DNA of 64,000 nt from Sphingomonas sanguinis NBRC 13937 (lineage in GTDB: Bacteria; Pseudomonadota; Alphaproteobacteria; Sphingomonadales; Sphingomonadaceae), in the NCBI RefSeq assembly GCF_001591005.1, contig NZ_BCTY01000004.1:62001-126000 (forward strand). The letters run 5' to 3'. Every line of letters begins with the position of its first letter. Position 1 is the stretch's first letter. The notes under the pieces were generated by a model. It did not search any database, was not told the origin of the DNA, and saw nothing but the letters and a program-made list of their open reading frames with translations. Shown in pieces: positions 16,050-25,857 of this stretch. The position numbers were made by a program, and so were the translations under genes.

Positions 16050-17072
16050 TCAGGGCTCGACAACGATGCCGTTTGCGTCCGATCGCACCTTCAGACCGTA
16101 AGCGGAGTGGAGAAGAGCGAGAAATCCGGCACTGTTATCAATCTGGAATGTTCCGCCGATCCGGATGTCGGCGGTGGTCGGATCGGCGATACGGATCGGG
16201 CGATTGGTGTAACGGTTGAAGTCCGCCACCGCGTCCCCCAGTCGCTGGTTGTCGAACACCAGCACGCCGTCACGCCATCCGGTCATCGCTTCGACCCGCG
16301 CCGGCGCGGCCAGCGCGACCAGCGTGCCGTGCGATTGGGCATAAGCGATGTCACCCTGGCCGATGACGGCGGAGCGCGTGCCCGCGTCGGACGTCGAATC
16401 CTCGATCCGCACACGGCCCGACAGCACCGCCACGGTCACTTTGTCCCCATCGCGGCGAACGGTGAAGCGCGTGCCGAGAACGGTCACCGTCCGTGGCCCC
16501 GCATGCACGACGAAGGGATGGTCGGGGCGGTGAACGATGTCGAAATAGGCCTCCCCCTTATCCAGCCAGACCTCGCGACCCAGATCGCTGGCCGCCGTGC
16601 GCACAATGGTCGCGGTGTTCAGTTCCACCCGGCTGCCATCGCGCAGCGCAATGGTGTGGCGGATGCCGACCGGCGTCTGCACCCGCACCGGCGTGGACGC
16701 CGAAGGCGATGCCTTGCCGCGCGTCAAGCGTCCGGCATCGAAGCCCGTCGGCGATTGCAGCACCATCGTGCCGATTCCCATCGTCACCGCAAGCGCGGCG
16801 GCGACCGCTCCGATCGCGCGGGGGCGGGCCCGCAGCATCCTATGCCAACCGCGCCGCGCGCGCGACCGCGGCGTGGCGGTCTGGAACCCCAGGGCCCCGA
16901 CGCGATCCGACGCCGCCCAGCCGTGGCGCAGACGCCAGAACGCGGCCTTGTGCGCCATCTGCTCGTCCAGCCACGCGGTCAGCGCGGCGTCGTCCTCGGC
17001 GGACCAGTCGCCGCTTTCCTGGCGGACGATCCAACGCGCGGCCGTTTCTTCGATCATCGTCGCGCGATTCAT
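16050..17072 (-). CDS. FecR family anti-sigma regulator
   Basis: A 340-residue inner-membrane signalling protein. Residues 1-75 form the cytosolic DUF4880/anti-sigma domain (EETAARWIVRQESGDWSAED, AWLDEQMAHKAAFWRL). A membrane helix lies at about 87-106. The periplasmic FecR domain shows TPVGIRHTIALRDGSRVELN, EVWLDKGEAYFDI and VTVLGTRFTVRRDG, and a C-terminal DUF4974-like domain follows (GVLVFDNQRLGDAVADFNRY). FecR proteins read the state of a TonB receptor's signalling domain and control the partner sigma factor. Its start overlaps the sigma-factor stop (ATGA). Confidence 0.93.
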   Translation of the reverse strand: MNRATMIEETAARWIVRQESGDWSAEDDAALTAWLDEQMAHKAAFWRLRHGWAASDRVGALGFQTATPRSRARRGWHRMLRARPRAIGAVAAALAVTMGIGTMVLQSPTGFDAGRLTRGKASPSASTPVRVQTPVGIRHTIALRDGSRVELNTATIVRTAASDLGREVWLDKGEAYFDIVHRPDHPFVVHAGPRTVTVLGTRFTVRRDGDKVTVAVLSGRVRIEDSTSDAGTRSAVIGQGDIAYAQSHGTLVALAAPARVEAMTGWRDGVLVFDNQRLGDAVADFNRYTNRPIRIADPTTADIRIGGTFQIDNSAGFLALLHSAYGLKVRSDANGIVVEP

Positions 17073-17638
17073 TGGCGGCGAGCCTTGCCAGTGCTGGCCG
17101 CGCCGCCACGACGGATCTTGCCCGCACCGCCCAGCATCGCATCGGCCATCGCGCGGATGCCCAACACTAGCTGGCGTTCGATCGTGTCGATGCCGACGCC
17201 CATGCGTGCCGCCGCCTCGCGGGTCGACAATCCTTCGATCTTGCGCAGGCGCACGACCTCGCGGCAGCGCGGAGGCAGCCGCTCAATCCCTTCCTGCGCC
17301 CGGCGCAGCGCGTCGCGCGCATCGAGATGGCGGTCGGTTGCGGACAGATCAACGCCCTGTTCGACGCTTTCCATATCGGCATAATGCTCGAATTGGACGA
17401 TCCGTTCGCGCTTCGACCGATTGACCAGGATGTTGCGCGCGATCGTGAAGATATAGCCCGCGGTGTGGGACGGCAATTCCTGCCGCCCGCCGGTCAGCGC
17501 CGCCTCGTATATGTCCTGCCGGATATCCATGATCTGCTCGGCCGTCCGCCAGTTACGACGCAGATAGCGGGTCAGCGACGCCTCCAGGGGAAGCACCTCT
17601 TCGCAAAACCACCGCTCCAACTGCCTGTCGTCTACCAT
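17069..17638 (-). CDS. FecI-type ECF RNA polymerase sigma factor
   Basis: A 189-residue sigma factor. Region 2 spans about residues 20-85 (LTRYLRRNWRTAEQIMDIRQ, then YIFTIARNILVNRSKRERIV), and region 4 spans 125-180 (GIERLPPRCREVVRLRKIEG, then LSTREAAARMGVGIDTIERQ). The start at MVDDRQLERWF was taken because sequence before it is not sigma-like. It is followed by fecR with an ATGA overlap and is divergent from an STN-bearing TonB receptor, the standard cell-surface-signalling layout. A TTACGG-N17-GTC motif about 50 bp upstream suggests it drives its own gene. Confidence 0.92.
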   Translation of the reverse strand: MVDDRQLERWFCEEVLPLEASLTRYLRRNWRTAEQIMDIRQDIYEAALTGGRQELPSHTAGYIFTIARNILVNRSKRERIVQFEHYADMESVEQGVDLSATDRHLDARDALRRAQEGIERLPPRCREVVRLRKIEGLSTREAAARMGVGIDTIERQLVLGIRAMADAMLGGAGKIRRGGAASTGKARRQ

Positions 17639-17682
17639 CGTCCGCTCGAGACACTCCTTCGTCCAAGGGGTTCGACCGTCAT

Positions 17683-17708
17683 GACAATCGACCGCGCCAA
17701 AACCGTAA
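17683..17708 (-). promoter_or_regulatory. Candidate ECF promoter of the sigma factor-fecR operon
   Basis: On the minus strand TTACGG (17708-17703) is followed after 17 bases by GTC (17685-17683). The spacing suits -35 and -10 elements of an ECF sigma factor. The start codon is about 45 bp further on. Three more copies with the same spacing lie at 17,786, 21,140 and 27,688. Confidence 0.6.
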
Positions 17709-17785
17709 CGCAGAAACGGCATTAATCCCCTTTTTGCCGTTTTGGTGAAAAGTTCCACATCTGCAAACTTTTTTGAAATCTGATG

Positions 17786-17811
17786 TTACGGGTCTGTTGC
17801 CGTCGAATGAC
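17786..17811 (+). promoter_or_regulatory. Candidate ECF promoter of the STN TonB receptor gene
   Basis: TTACGG (17786-17791), 17 bases, then GAC (17809-17811). The flanking bases (CGAATGAC) match the minus-strand copy (CGATTGTC) at six of eight positions. The receptor ATG is about 50 bp downstream. The GAC in place of GTC makes it the weakest of the four. Confidence 0.55.
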
Positions 17812-17860
17812 AATCTTACCGGGCGGCGCAGTGGGAGCGACCGCAACGAGGGGGCATCAG

Positions 17861-20800
17861 ATGAAGAAAAGGGATGTGGCGATCGCGTTGGGGGCGACCA
17901 TGTTGACGGCCTTCGTGCCGAGCCATGTTGCGGCGCAGAGCGTGCAGGGGGCACGCACGGTGCAGCGGTTCGACATCCCGGCCGGGGGCTTGGCAGCGGC
18001 CCTGCAAAGCTGGAGCAAGATCACCAAACGCGAGATCCTGTATCGGATGGACGATGTCGGCCGCAAGCGGACGAACGGCATTCACGGCGACTATGCCCCG
18101 ATCCTCGCGCTCCAGGGCCTGCTGATCGACACCGGTTTGAAGATCGTCACGACGGAGGATGGTGCGGTCGCCATCCGCCCTTTGGCCGGCGACGAGGTCG
18201 ACACGAGCGCCACGCCTGACATCCTCGTCACGGGCAGGGTCAACTGGTCGCTCAACACCGGCATCGAACGCACGCAAGACGACAGCCAGCCGTTCATCGT
18301 CCTCGGCCGCAAGGAGATCGAGCGCAGCGGCGCGCCCAACCTCGAAACGTTCCTGCGCAACCAGTTGAACGTCAACACCTCGCCGATCGTCGGGGATCAG
18401 GCGATCGGCGGCGACAACGAATTCAATCCCCGCCGCCCCGTCGGCGTCAGCGCGATCAACCTGCGCGGCATCGGCCTGCGCGACACGCTGATCCTGGTCG
18501 ACGGTCGGCGCCAGCCCGGCATCAACCTGGGCAATGGCGATATCACCCAGCCGTCGATCACCGGCATCCCGATCGCGGCGGTGGAGCGGGTCGAGGTGCT
18601 CGCCTCGTCGGCATCGGGCATCTATGGCAGCGGCGCGTCGGGCGGCGTCATCAACATCGTGCTGCGCCGCGACTTCAAGGGCGCCGAGCTGTCGGCGAAT
18701 TACGACAATACCGGCGATTTCAAACAAGGTCGCGGGTCGATCGACCTCACCGGCGGCCTGCCGCTGGAAGGGGGGCGTACCCGCCTGACCTTCACCGGCA
18801 ACTGGACCAAGCAACTGGCGCTACGCTACGGCGACCGCGACAACCTGCGCCGCCGCGGTCTGAACGAAATCCTCGCCAACGACCCCGGCTCGTTTTACGG
18901 CGGCTTCACCAATCCACCACAGGGTTCGCTGGTCAACTTCAAGACACAGGACGGCACGCCGCTTCAGCTGAAGCCCGAATATGGCGGTCAGACGCTGTCG
19001 AGCAGTCTGGGGACCATTCCCAAGGGCTATGCGGGGATCACGAACGCCGGGTTGGCTCCGCTTCTTTCGTCGCTCGGTACCTTCAACCTCGACCAGGCCA
19101 ATACCGCCGCGGGCACCGGCGCCCGCGCGCCGCTGCTCTATCCGGTGAATCAGTATAGCGGTTCGGTCGCGGTGCGGCGCACGTTCAACAACTGGCTGAC
19201 CGGCTATGCCGAAATCGGCATGTCGCATTCGTCGGCGACCAACACATTTTCCAACACGCTCAACTCCGTCTTCCTGAACGCGTCGGCCATCGGCAATCCG
19301 TTTACGCAGGATCTCGCGATCGCGTTTCCGGCCAATCCCGCCTATGATGCCCCGATCAAGCAGGTGTCGTCGACGCTGCGCACGCTGGGCGGTGCCATCA
19401 TCCGGCTACCGGCGGACTGGCAGGCGGTAGCCGAAGTCGCCTATTCCAAGTCTAATTATTCGGTCGCGAACAGCCCGCCGTCGATCAGCGCCTTCGCCTC
19501 CAACGATCTCCAGTCCGGGGTTCTGAACGCGCTCGTCGATACCTCGACCTATCCGATTCCCTTCACCTACAACAAGACGCCCTATTATCAGCGCCAGCAG
19601 GACGGCAAATCGAGCAACGTCGCGCCCTCGCTACGCCTCGCCGGGCCGCTGCCGTTCTCGCTGCCGGGCGGCAAGCCGCAATTGACCGTCAACGCCGAGA
19701 TCAACACCCAGAGGCTGAATTCGCGCCTCCTCACGCTGCTGACCGATGATGGCGCGGTCACCACCTTCACGCCGACCGCGCACCAGACGACCAAGTCTGT
19801 CTATGGCGAAGTCGTCTTCCCGATCCTGGGCAACCAGCATCAACTGCCGCTGATCCGACTGCTGGAACTGCGCCTGTCGGCCCGGCATGAATCGTACAAG
19901 GGCGACGGCACCGATACGTCGGACCCAGTGTCCTGCATGACGCCGCTCGTGGCGGGGCAATATGACTATTTCGGCAACTGTCCGCCGGCGGGAACCGTCA
20001 TCCCGCGGTCGACCACCACCAATGCGCACACCGATCCCAGCATCAGCCTGCTCTGGTCGCCGATCGATGGCGTCATGCTGCGCGGCTCGTACACGACCGG
20101 CTATCTGCCGCCGCAGCTCAGCCAGTTGGTCAAGATCCCCCGCCCGCAGATCACCCTCCAGATGCGCGATCCGCAGCGCGGCAACGAGTTGATCGGCATG
20201 CAGGTGTTCGGCCTTGGCATCATCTCGGGGTTCTCGGGCGGCAATCCGGACGTTCGGCCGGAATCGTCCAAGACGTGGACGGCCGGCCTGATCCTGAAGC
20301 CGCATTTCATCGACGGCCTGCGCTTCTCGGTCGACTGGACGCGCATCCACAAGCGGGACATGTATTTCGATCCGGTGCTGCTGCTCGCTTCGTTCTTCGG
20401 CGGCACACAGACGCAGTTCAACCAGTTCATCGCCTCCAACCCCGACCGCGTCACGCGCGGCCCGGCATCGGGTGGCTTTGCGGTCGGGCCGATCACCGCG
20501 CTGGACGTATCGCTGATCAACCTGAAGTCGCTGGTCACCTCGGCCTATGACTTCACGCTCAACTACGACACGAACCTGTTCGGCGGTCAGCTGTCGGCCG
20601 TCGGCCGTGCGACCTATGTCGATCAATTGGTGATCCAGCCGTTCGCCGACGCGCCCGCGCAGAATTATGCAGGTGTCGTCACAGCCGGGTTCGCGGCCGG
20701 CTCCGGTGCATCCGGTTCGCTGCGCTTCCGGGGCAGCGGGTCGCTGCAATGGACGAAGGACGAGCTCAGCCTCGGCTGGCAGACACGCTACCTCAGCAGC

Positions 20801-21043
20801 TATTACCTGACGCTGGATCGCAGCTTCGTGGCCGCGCAGGGGTCGGCAAAGGTCGCCAGCCAGATGTATCACGATATGAACATCAGCTACCGCCTGCCGC
20901 AGAAGATGACGGTGCGCTTCGGCATCAACAACATCTTCAACAAGATGCCGCCGCTCGATGTGTCGCAGTTCCCGCTATACTACAGCGCATACGGGGACCC
21001 GCGCCTGCGCAACTTCTACCTGGGGGTCAGCAAGTCGTTCTGA
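17861..21043 (+). CDS. TonB-dependent receptor with N-terminal STN signalling domain
   Basis: A 1060-residue outer-membrane transporter. The start MKKRDVAIALGATML gives a proper signal peptide (cleavage near AAQ). Residues about 36-105 form the STN signalling domain (QRFDIPAGGLAAALQSWSKI, then IHGDYAPILALQGLLIDTGL), which would touch FecR in the periplasm. The plug follows (LRGIGLRDTLILVDGRRQPG, SASGIYGSGASGGVINIVLR), then the barrel, ending in FYLGVSKSF. It is divergent from the sigma factor-fecR operon and upstream of the M16 gene. The substrate is unknown; the peptidase neighbours point to peptides or glycopeptides rather than only siderophores. Confidence 0.93.
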   Translation: MKKRDVAIALGATMLTAFVPSHVAAQSVQGARTVQRFDIPAGGLAAALQSWSKITKREILYRMDDVGRKRTNGIHGDYAPILALQGLLIDTGLKIVTTEDGAVAIRPLAGDEVDTSATPDILVTGRVNWSLNTGIERTQDDSQPFIVLGRKEIERSGAPNLETFLRNQLNVNTSPIVGDQAIGGDNEFNPRRPVGVSAINLRGIGLRDTLILVDGRRQPGINLGNGDITQPSITGIPIAAVERVEVLASSASGIYGSGASGGVINIVLRRDFKGAELSANYDNTGDFKQGRGSIDLTGGLPLEGGRTRLTFTGNWTKQLALRYGDRDNLRRRGLNEILANDPGSFYGGFTNPPQGSLVNFKTQDGTPLQLKPEYGGQTLSSSLGTIPKGYAGITNAGLAPLLSSLGTFNLDQANTAAGTGARAPLLYPVNQYSGSVAVRRTFNNWLTGYAEIGMSHSSATNTFSNTLNSVFLNASAIGNPFTQDLAIAFPANPAYDAPIKQVSSTLRTLGGAIIRLPADWQAVAEVAYSKSNYSVANSPPSISAFASNDLQSGVLNALVDTSTYPIPFTYNKTPYYQRQQDGKSSNVAPSLRLAGPLPFSLPGGKPQLTVNAEINTQRLNSRLLTLLTDDGAVTTFTPTAHQTTKSVYGEVVFPILGNQHQLPLIRLLELRLSARHESYKGDGTDTSDPVSCMTPLVAGQYDYFGNCPPAGTVIPRSTTTNAHTDPSISLLWSPIDGVMLRGSYTTGYLPPQLSQLVKIPRPQITLQMRDPQRGNELIGMQVFGLGIISGFSGGNPDVRPESSKTWTAGLILKPHFIDGLRFSVDWTRIHKRDMYFDPVLLLASFFGGTQTQFNQFIASNPDRVTRGPASGGFAVGPITALDVSLINLKSLVTSAYDFTLNYDTNLFGGQLSAVGRATYVDQLVIQPFADAPAQNYAGVVTAGFAAGSGASGSLRFRGSGSLQWTKDELSLGWQTRYLSSYYLTLDRSFVAAQGSAKVASQMYHDMNISYRLPQKMTVRFGINNIFNKMPPLDVSQFPLYYSAYGDPRLRNFYLGVSKSF

Positions 21044-21051
21044 TCTCGGCC

Positions 21052-21081
21052 GCCGCATCCCACCCAATGACGGGATGCGGC
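21052..21081 (+). terminator. Hairpin after the STN receptor gene
   Basis: GCCGCATCCC (21052-21061) and GGGATGCGGC (21072-21081) form a perfect ten-base stem with a ten-base loop. No T run follows. It may slow or partly end transcription, or protect the receptor mRNA, before the separate M16 promoter. Confidence 0.5.
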
Positions 21082-21139
21082 GCGCCTGCCGGCCCCCTCG
21101 CCGGGCAGCCGGACACAGCCCCAGACGCGGTCCTCGCCA

Positions 21140-21165
21140 TTACGGTTTTCCCGTCCCCGATTGTC
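21140..21165 (+). promoter_or_regulatory. Candidate ECF promoter of the M16-PNGase A unit
   Basis: TTACGG (21140-21145), 17 bases, then GTC (21163-21165). The bases TTACGGTTTT and CGATTGTC are identical, at the same spacing, to those of the copy before the sigma factor gene. The M16 start codon is 86 bp downstream. Confidence 0.6.
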
Positions 21166-21250
21166 CTGTCCCGCGATGTTTCCGCACCCGTGTCACTCTG
21201 CCGAACTGCCGTTCCACCCGTGCCTACCCCCACCGATCAAGGATAAGTCG

Positions 21251-24112
21251 ATGAGCCTGCGTATGATGTTGATGGCCGGTACGGCACTGATCCTGGCCCC
21301 CGTCCCGGCGTTGGCCGGACACCCCGCGAAAGCCACAACGACCACGGCATCCCACCCGGACACCGCCCCGGCGGAACTCGTCAAACTGGTCCGCGACTTC
21401 ACCATTCCCTATCAGACGTTCACGCTGCCCAACGGCCTGACGGTCATCGTCCTCACCGATCGCAGCGTGCCGATCGTCTATACCAGCATCAATTACGCCG
21501 TCGGCTCCACCTTCGAGCCTGCGGGGCGCAGCGGCTTTGCCCATCTGTTCGAGCATCTGATGTTCAACGGCAGCGAGAATGCGCCGGGCGACTATTTCAA
21601 ATATCTGCGCGACGCCGGGTCGATCGGCGTCAACGGCAGCACCGGCTATGATTTCACCAACTATCACGAGGCAGTGCCGACCGGCAGCCTGGACCGCGTG
21701 CTGTTCGTGGAAAGCGACCGGATGGGGCATCTGCTCGGTGCGATCACCCAAAGCGTGCTCGACGAACAGCGCGGCGTCGTCCAGAACGAAAAGCGCAACA
21801 ACGACAACAATCCCGCCAGCATCCTGGGCTATAGCCGCCGCAGCGCGATCTATCCCGCCTCGCACCCCTATGGTCACAGCGTCATCGGATCGATGAAGGA
21901 TTTGAACGCGGCGTCACTCGCCGACGTGCATCAGTGGTTCAAGGATTATTACGGCCCCAACAACGCCACGCTCCTGCTGGCGGGTGACATCGACCTGGCG
22001 ACCGCCAAGGCAAAGGCGATGCGCTATTTCGGCGACATCCCGCGCGGGCGCGCGATCACCGCGCCCGCCGCCGAGCCGCCGGTCCTGACCGCGCCGATCG
22101 ACCAGTCCTTCACCGGCCCCGTCTCGACGGCACAGATCGCCCGCACTTGGCCCGTACCCGGCGGGCGCGACCCGGCGAACTTTTCGCTCGACGCGGTATC
22201 GGGCCTGATGACCGGCATCGACGGCGCGCCGCTGTTCGATAAGCTGGTGCGCCGGGACAAGCTGTTCAACAATCTCAGCGCCGACAACACGACCTATCGC
22301 GGCGTCGGGGAATTCACCATCTACGGCTCGGTCCGGCAGGGTGTCGATCCGCATGTCGCGGCAAAGGCGCTGGACGATGCCATCGCCGCATTCCTGCACA
22401 GCACGCCGTCCGCCGATGCGCTGGCGCGCTACCAGGCGACGCGGATCATCCCTGCGGTCCGCAACAACGAGACGATCGAGGCGCGCGGCGGCTTGTTGAT
22501 GCAGGCCAATTCGGTGCTCGGCTCGCCCGCCAAATATAAGGACGACCTGATGGCGTATCTGGCCCTGACCCCGGCAAAGGTCATGGCCGACGCGCGCAAG
22601 TGGCTGGGCCGTCCGGGCTATCGCGGCATGATCGTCCCGGGACCGCGCATGACCGCGGCAGGCGACGAAAGCGTCGCAGGGACCGAAGTGCCCGACGCAC
22701 CCAAGACCGCCGTCGTCGCCCCGCAAAGCGGTACGCGCGGCCCCATCCCCGGCGTCGGCGAGCCCCAGGCCGCCCGCTTCCCGCCGGTGCAGCACGCCAC
22801 TTTGGCGAACGGCATTCCCGTCCTCTACGTCCAGCACGACGCGGTGCCCTTCACCACCGCCGAACTGTCGTTCGACGTGGGCAGCGTCGACGATCCCGCC
22901 GGCAAGCCCGGCACGATCCGTGCGATGTTCCAGATGTTGGACGAAGGTGCGGGCGGCCATGACGACCATTGGTTCAAGCAGCTGCGCGAACGCACCGGCG
23001 CCGCCATCTTCGGCAGCGCGCAGAACACCGACTCCGGCGTCTCGTTCGCAGCACCCAGCGCCAGCCTGGACACGACGCTGAACACGATGATGCTGATGCT
23101 GACCCGTCCCGACTTTCCGCAGGATCGGCTGGAGGAATATCGGCGGCAGGAATTGTCGCGCGTCACGGCCGCGCCGACCAGCCCCGGCACGCTGTTGAGC
23201 ACAGCCTTCACCCAAGCGCTCGCGCCCGGGACACTGCTCGCCAAGGCGTCGCAGGTGCCCAGCGTGGCCGAGGTCGACGCCATCACGCGCTCCGATCTGG
23301 AAGCGGCCTTCCGTCGCTGGGTCCGCCCCGAAGAGGCCAAGCTGGTCATCGTCTCGAACGAGCCGCTCGCCACGCTCCTGCCAAAGCTGAATGCGACGCT
23401 GGGCCATTGGAGCGTGCCAGGGCGCGGCCCGGCCCCCATCGCGCTCGACCCGCGTCCGGCGCTGGTTACCGGCCCACCCAAGATCGTGCTGGTCGACATG
23501 CCCGGCCAGGTCCAGGCGTTCCTGGGGGGCGGGCAACTGGTCGACATGCCGCGCACCTATGAGGGCGTCGCACCGCGTCTCGCCAATATCGCGCTGGGCG
23601 GCGAGTTCACCTCGCGCATCAACATGAACCTGCGCGAGGACAAGCACTGGACCTACGGCGCGTCGGGCAATTTCGACGTCAACGACCTGGGGTCGAGCTA
23701 TCAGGTCGAGGTGCAGCTGCAGCCGGACAAGGTCGGCCCCGCGATCAAGGAGGTGCAGAAGGAGCTGAACGCGATCGTCACCGACCGGCCGATCACGCAG
23801 GAGGAGTTTGACGAGGCCGTCGCCAACACGCTGCGCAAGAACGTCGCCTCGTTCCGCTTCGGCGGACAGGTGATGGCTGCTGCCGCCATGCTCCAACGCA
23901 ACGGCTGGCCGGACGACTTCTTCAGCACCTTCGACGCGCGCATCCGCGCGGTGGCGCTGCGGGACGCGAACGCCGCGATGCGGCAGTATCTGCAACCGGC
24001 CAAATGGGTCTGGACCGTCGTGGGTGATGCCAAGACAATCCGCCCGCAGCTGGAAGGACTGGGCCTGCCGGTCGAGGTGGTGACCCCGGCCCAGGTGCTG
24101 GCCAAGCATTGA
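21251..24112 (+). CDS. Exported M16 family zinc peptidase (two-domain)
   Basis: A 953-residue secreted peptidase. The start at MSLRMMLMAG has AAGGA about 8 bases upstream and opens a signal peptide. The first M16 unit has the inverted zinc motif H98-L-F-E101-H102 (GFAHLFEHLMFNGSEN) and the third ligand E180 in VVQNEKRNND. The second unit (from about residue 530, LANGIPVLYVQHDAVPFTTA) has no such motif and should be the non-catalytic half of the clam-shell. Family members cut short unfolded peptides. It follows the STN receptor in the same direction and precedes the PNGase A-like gene, so it probably trims imported or captured peptides in the periplasm. Confidence 0.92.
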   Translation: MSLRMMLMAGTALILAPVPALAGHPAKATTTTASHPDTAPAELVKLVRDFTIPYQTFTLPNGLTVIVLTDRSVPIVYTSINYAVGSTFEPAGRSGFAHLFEHLMFNGSENAPGDYFKYLRDAGSIGVNGSTGYDFTNYHEAVPTGSLDRVLFVESDRMGHLLGAITQSVLDEQRGVVQNEKRNNDNNPASILGYSRRSAIYPASHPYGHSVIGSMKDLNAASLADVHQWFKDYYGPNNATLLLAGDIDLATAKAKAMRYFGDIPRGRAITAPAAEPPVLTAPIDQSFTGPVSTAQIARTWPVPGGRDPANFSLDAVSGLMTGIDGAPLFDKLVRRDKLFNNLSADNTTYRGVGEFTIYGSVRQGVDPHVAAKALDDAIAAFLHSTPSADALARYQATRIIPAVRNNETIEARGGLLMQANSVLGSPAKYKDDLMAYLALTPAKVMADARKWLGRPGYRGMIVPGPRMTAAGDESVAGTEVPDAPKTAVVAPQSGTRGPIPGVGEPQAARFPPVQHATLANGIPVLYVQHDAVPFTTAELSFDVGSVDDPAGKPGTIRAMFQMLDEGAGGHDDHWFKQLRERTGAAIFGSAQNTDSGVSFAAPSASLDTTLNTMMLMLTRPDFPQDRLEEYRRQELSRVTAAPTSPGTLLSTAFTQALAPGTLLAKASQVPSVAEVDAITRSDLEAAFRRWVRPEEAKLVIVSNEPLATLLPKLNATLGHWSVPGRGPAPIALDPRPALVTGPPKIVLVDMPGQVQAFLGGGQLVDMPRTYEGVAPRLANIALGGEFTSRINMNLREDKHWTYGASGNFDVNDLGSSYQVEVQLQPDKVGPAIKEVQKELNAIVTDRPITQEEFDEAVANTLRKNVASFRFGGQVMAAAAMLQRNGWPDDFFSTFDARIRAVALRDANAAMRQYLQPAKWVWTVVGDAKTIRPQLEGLGLPVEVVTPAQVLAKH

Positions 24113-24120
24113 GCCGCACC

Positions 24121-24147
24121 GGGGCGGGGCCGATCATGCCCCGCCCC
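24121..24147 (+). terminator. GC-rich hairpin between the M16 and PNGase A genes
   Basis: GGGGCGGGGC (24121-24130) and GCCCCGCCCC (24138-24147) form a perfect ten-base stem with a seven-base loop. There is no T run, so it may adjust expression of the downstream gene rather than end the transcript. Confidence 0.5.
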
Positions 24148-24183
24148 GGGCGGCCCTCGGCGCAGACGCGCTCCTCTTTTGAC

Positions 24184-25851
24184 ATGGGACAGGCCATGGA
24201 CATCGACCATACGCCGCGCTTGCGCCTTTGCGGCATCATGGGGCAGGCGCTGTTCGCCGCCTGGCTATCGGCCAGCGTCGGCGCACCCGCCGCTGGCCAG
24301 ACCGCGCCACGGCCGATCGGCAACGCCGTCGTCGACCTGAGCCCGCCGCTGCCCCGCCCCAGCGGCCCATCCTGCACCGTCACCCTGTTCGACCGGCGCG
24401 AGTTCCAGGGCGACGGACCCTTGCCACTGGCCTACCGCCCACCCGCCGACTGTCCCGGCCCGTGGCGCCAGGTGGTGCTGGAGGCGGACTTCGACGTCAC
24501 CACGGGTACGCAATTCGACCGCTCCGCCGACCTGACGCTGGGCGGTGCCACCCTCTTCCTCGGCACGACGATGGAGCCCGGCGAAACCTATGCCCCGCAC
24601 TGGCATGTCGCCCGCGACGTGACGGATTATGCCGCGCTGCTCCGCACGCCGACCGAGGGCCGGGCGATCCTGGTCAACTATCTCGACAAGGACCATGATG
24701 CGCATGTCCATTGGGGCGCCCGTCTGGTCTTCTACGCCGGGGAAGCGCCCCGGCCGGACGGCGTGGTCCTGCCGGTGACATCGGGGCTGTCACGGCTCGA
24801 CCCGCAAAAGCCGGTGGTGTCACGCACGATCCGTTTCCCGCGCAACCTGACGCGACTGGCCATCGACCTGTTCGCCATCGGACAGGAGCGCGAGGAATTC
24901 TGGTACGATTGCGCGCCCGGCGATCTTGCCCAGCGCAACATCTTCGGGCCGCCGCCCTGCGACGCACCGTATCGCGAGGTGGAGGTACGGATCGACGGAC
25001 GGCTGGCGGGCGTCCGCTCGGTCCAGCCCGACATCTTCACCGGCGGCATCAATCCCGGCCTGTGGCGACGCGTGCCCGCCCTGCGCGCACTGAACCTGCC
25101 GCCCGCCCGGGTCGACCTCACGCCGTTCGCCGCGCTGCTCAACGACGGCAAGCCGCATGTGATCGCGCTTGCCATGCCGACCGCCGGCACGTTCTTCCGC
25201 GTGTCGGGCACGCTGATCGGGACGGTCGATCCCACCCGTCCGGTGGTGACCGGCGCGCTGACCGCCAACACGCTCGCCCCCGCGCGCGTCGTCACGCGAC
25301 AGCTTCGCGCGCCACGAGGGCCGGGCGCGATCGGCACGGTGGAGACGGTCGCCACGCGCGCCGATCGTGTCGAGGGCTATGTCGACACTTCTCACGGTCG
25401 CGTGGTCACCCGCGTCGCCTATGACCTCGACCAGCGGCTGACCAACACCCGCGACACCGGCGTGTCGAGCAAGCGCTATGCCGCACGCCAGATGATGACC
25501 GTCACGACGCGCGGCGCGACGCCATCGCGGCGCCGCATCGCCGAACGCGACACGCTGGCGATCGATATCGGCATCCAGCCGCCGCTCTATGGGATACAAA
25601 ACGGCACACAGATCGCGCAGGCGAGCGAGCGCACGATCAGCGGCGATGGCCCCGACAACGGGCGCACGGCACAAACGCTGACGACCTTCGCGCCCAGCTT
25701 CTCACTGTTCACCGCGCCCTTGCAGACGCCCAATCATGTCCGCGTCACCTCGCTGGTCGAGGATGCGACGGGACACCGACGCGACGTCGAAGCCGTCGTG
25801 ACGGACGACAGCGTGACATATAGCGACACCGCCCACCCGACGGCGAATTAA
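24184..25851 (+). CDS. Exported PNGase A-like peptide-N-glycosidase
   Basis: A 555-residue exported protein. An N-terminal stretch with the hydrophobic segment CGIMGQALFAAWLSASVG is the signal. The body matches the peptide-N4-(N-acetyl-beta-glucosaminyl)asparagine amidase A family: TQFDRSADLTLGGATLFLGT, HWHVARDVTDYAALL, EEFWYDCAPGD and DIFTGGINPGLWRRV are its conserved blocks. Enzymes of this family cut N-glycans from asparagine in glycopeptides. The exact start is unsure (24184, 24196 or 24238). It lies 71 bp after the M16 gene and is convergent, with a 6-bp gap, to the DUF6055 metallopeptidase. Activity on glycopeptides is a family inference. Confidence 0.8.
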   Translation: MGQAMDIDHTPRLRLCGIMGQALFAAWLSASVGAPAAGQTAPRPIGNAVVDLSPPLPRPSGPSCTVTLFDRREFQGDGPLPLAYRPPADCPGPWRQVVLEADFDVTTGTQFDRSADLTLGGATLFLGTTMEPGETYAPHWHVARDVTDYAALLRTPTEGRAILVNYLDKDHDAHVHWGARLVFYAGEAPRPDGVVLPVTSGLSRLDPQKPVVSRTIRFPRNLTRLAIDLFAIGQEREEFWYDCAPGDLAQRNIFGPPPCDAPYREVEVRIDGRLAGVRSVQPDIFTGGINPGLWRRVPALRALNLPPARVDLTPFAALLNDGKPHVIALAMPTAGTFFRVSGTLIGTVDPTRPVVTGALTANTLAPARVVTRQLRAPRGPGAIGTVETVATRADRVEGYVDTSHGRVVTRVAYDLDQRLTNTRDTGVSSKRYAARQMMTVTTRGATPSRRRIAERDTLAIDIGIQPPLYGIQNGTQIAQASERTISGDGPDNGRTAQTLTTFAPSFSLFTAPLQTPNHVRVTSLVEDATGHRRDVEAVVTDDSVTYSDTAHPTAN

Positions 25852-25857
25852 GTACCG

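Noticed and set aside
21914..24109. A 731-codon open frame on the minus strand opposite the M16 gene.
   Set aside because: Composition is that of an antisense shadow, and the plus strand codes a clear M16 peptidase.
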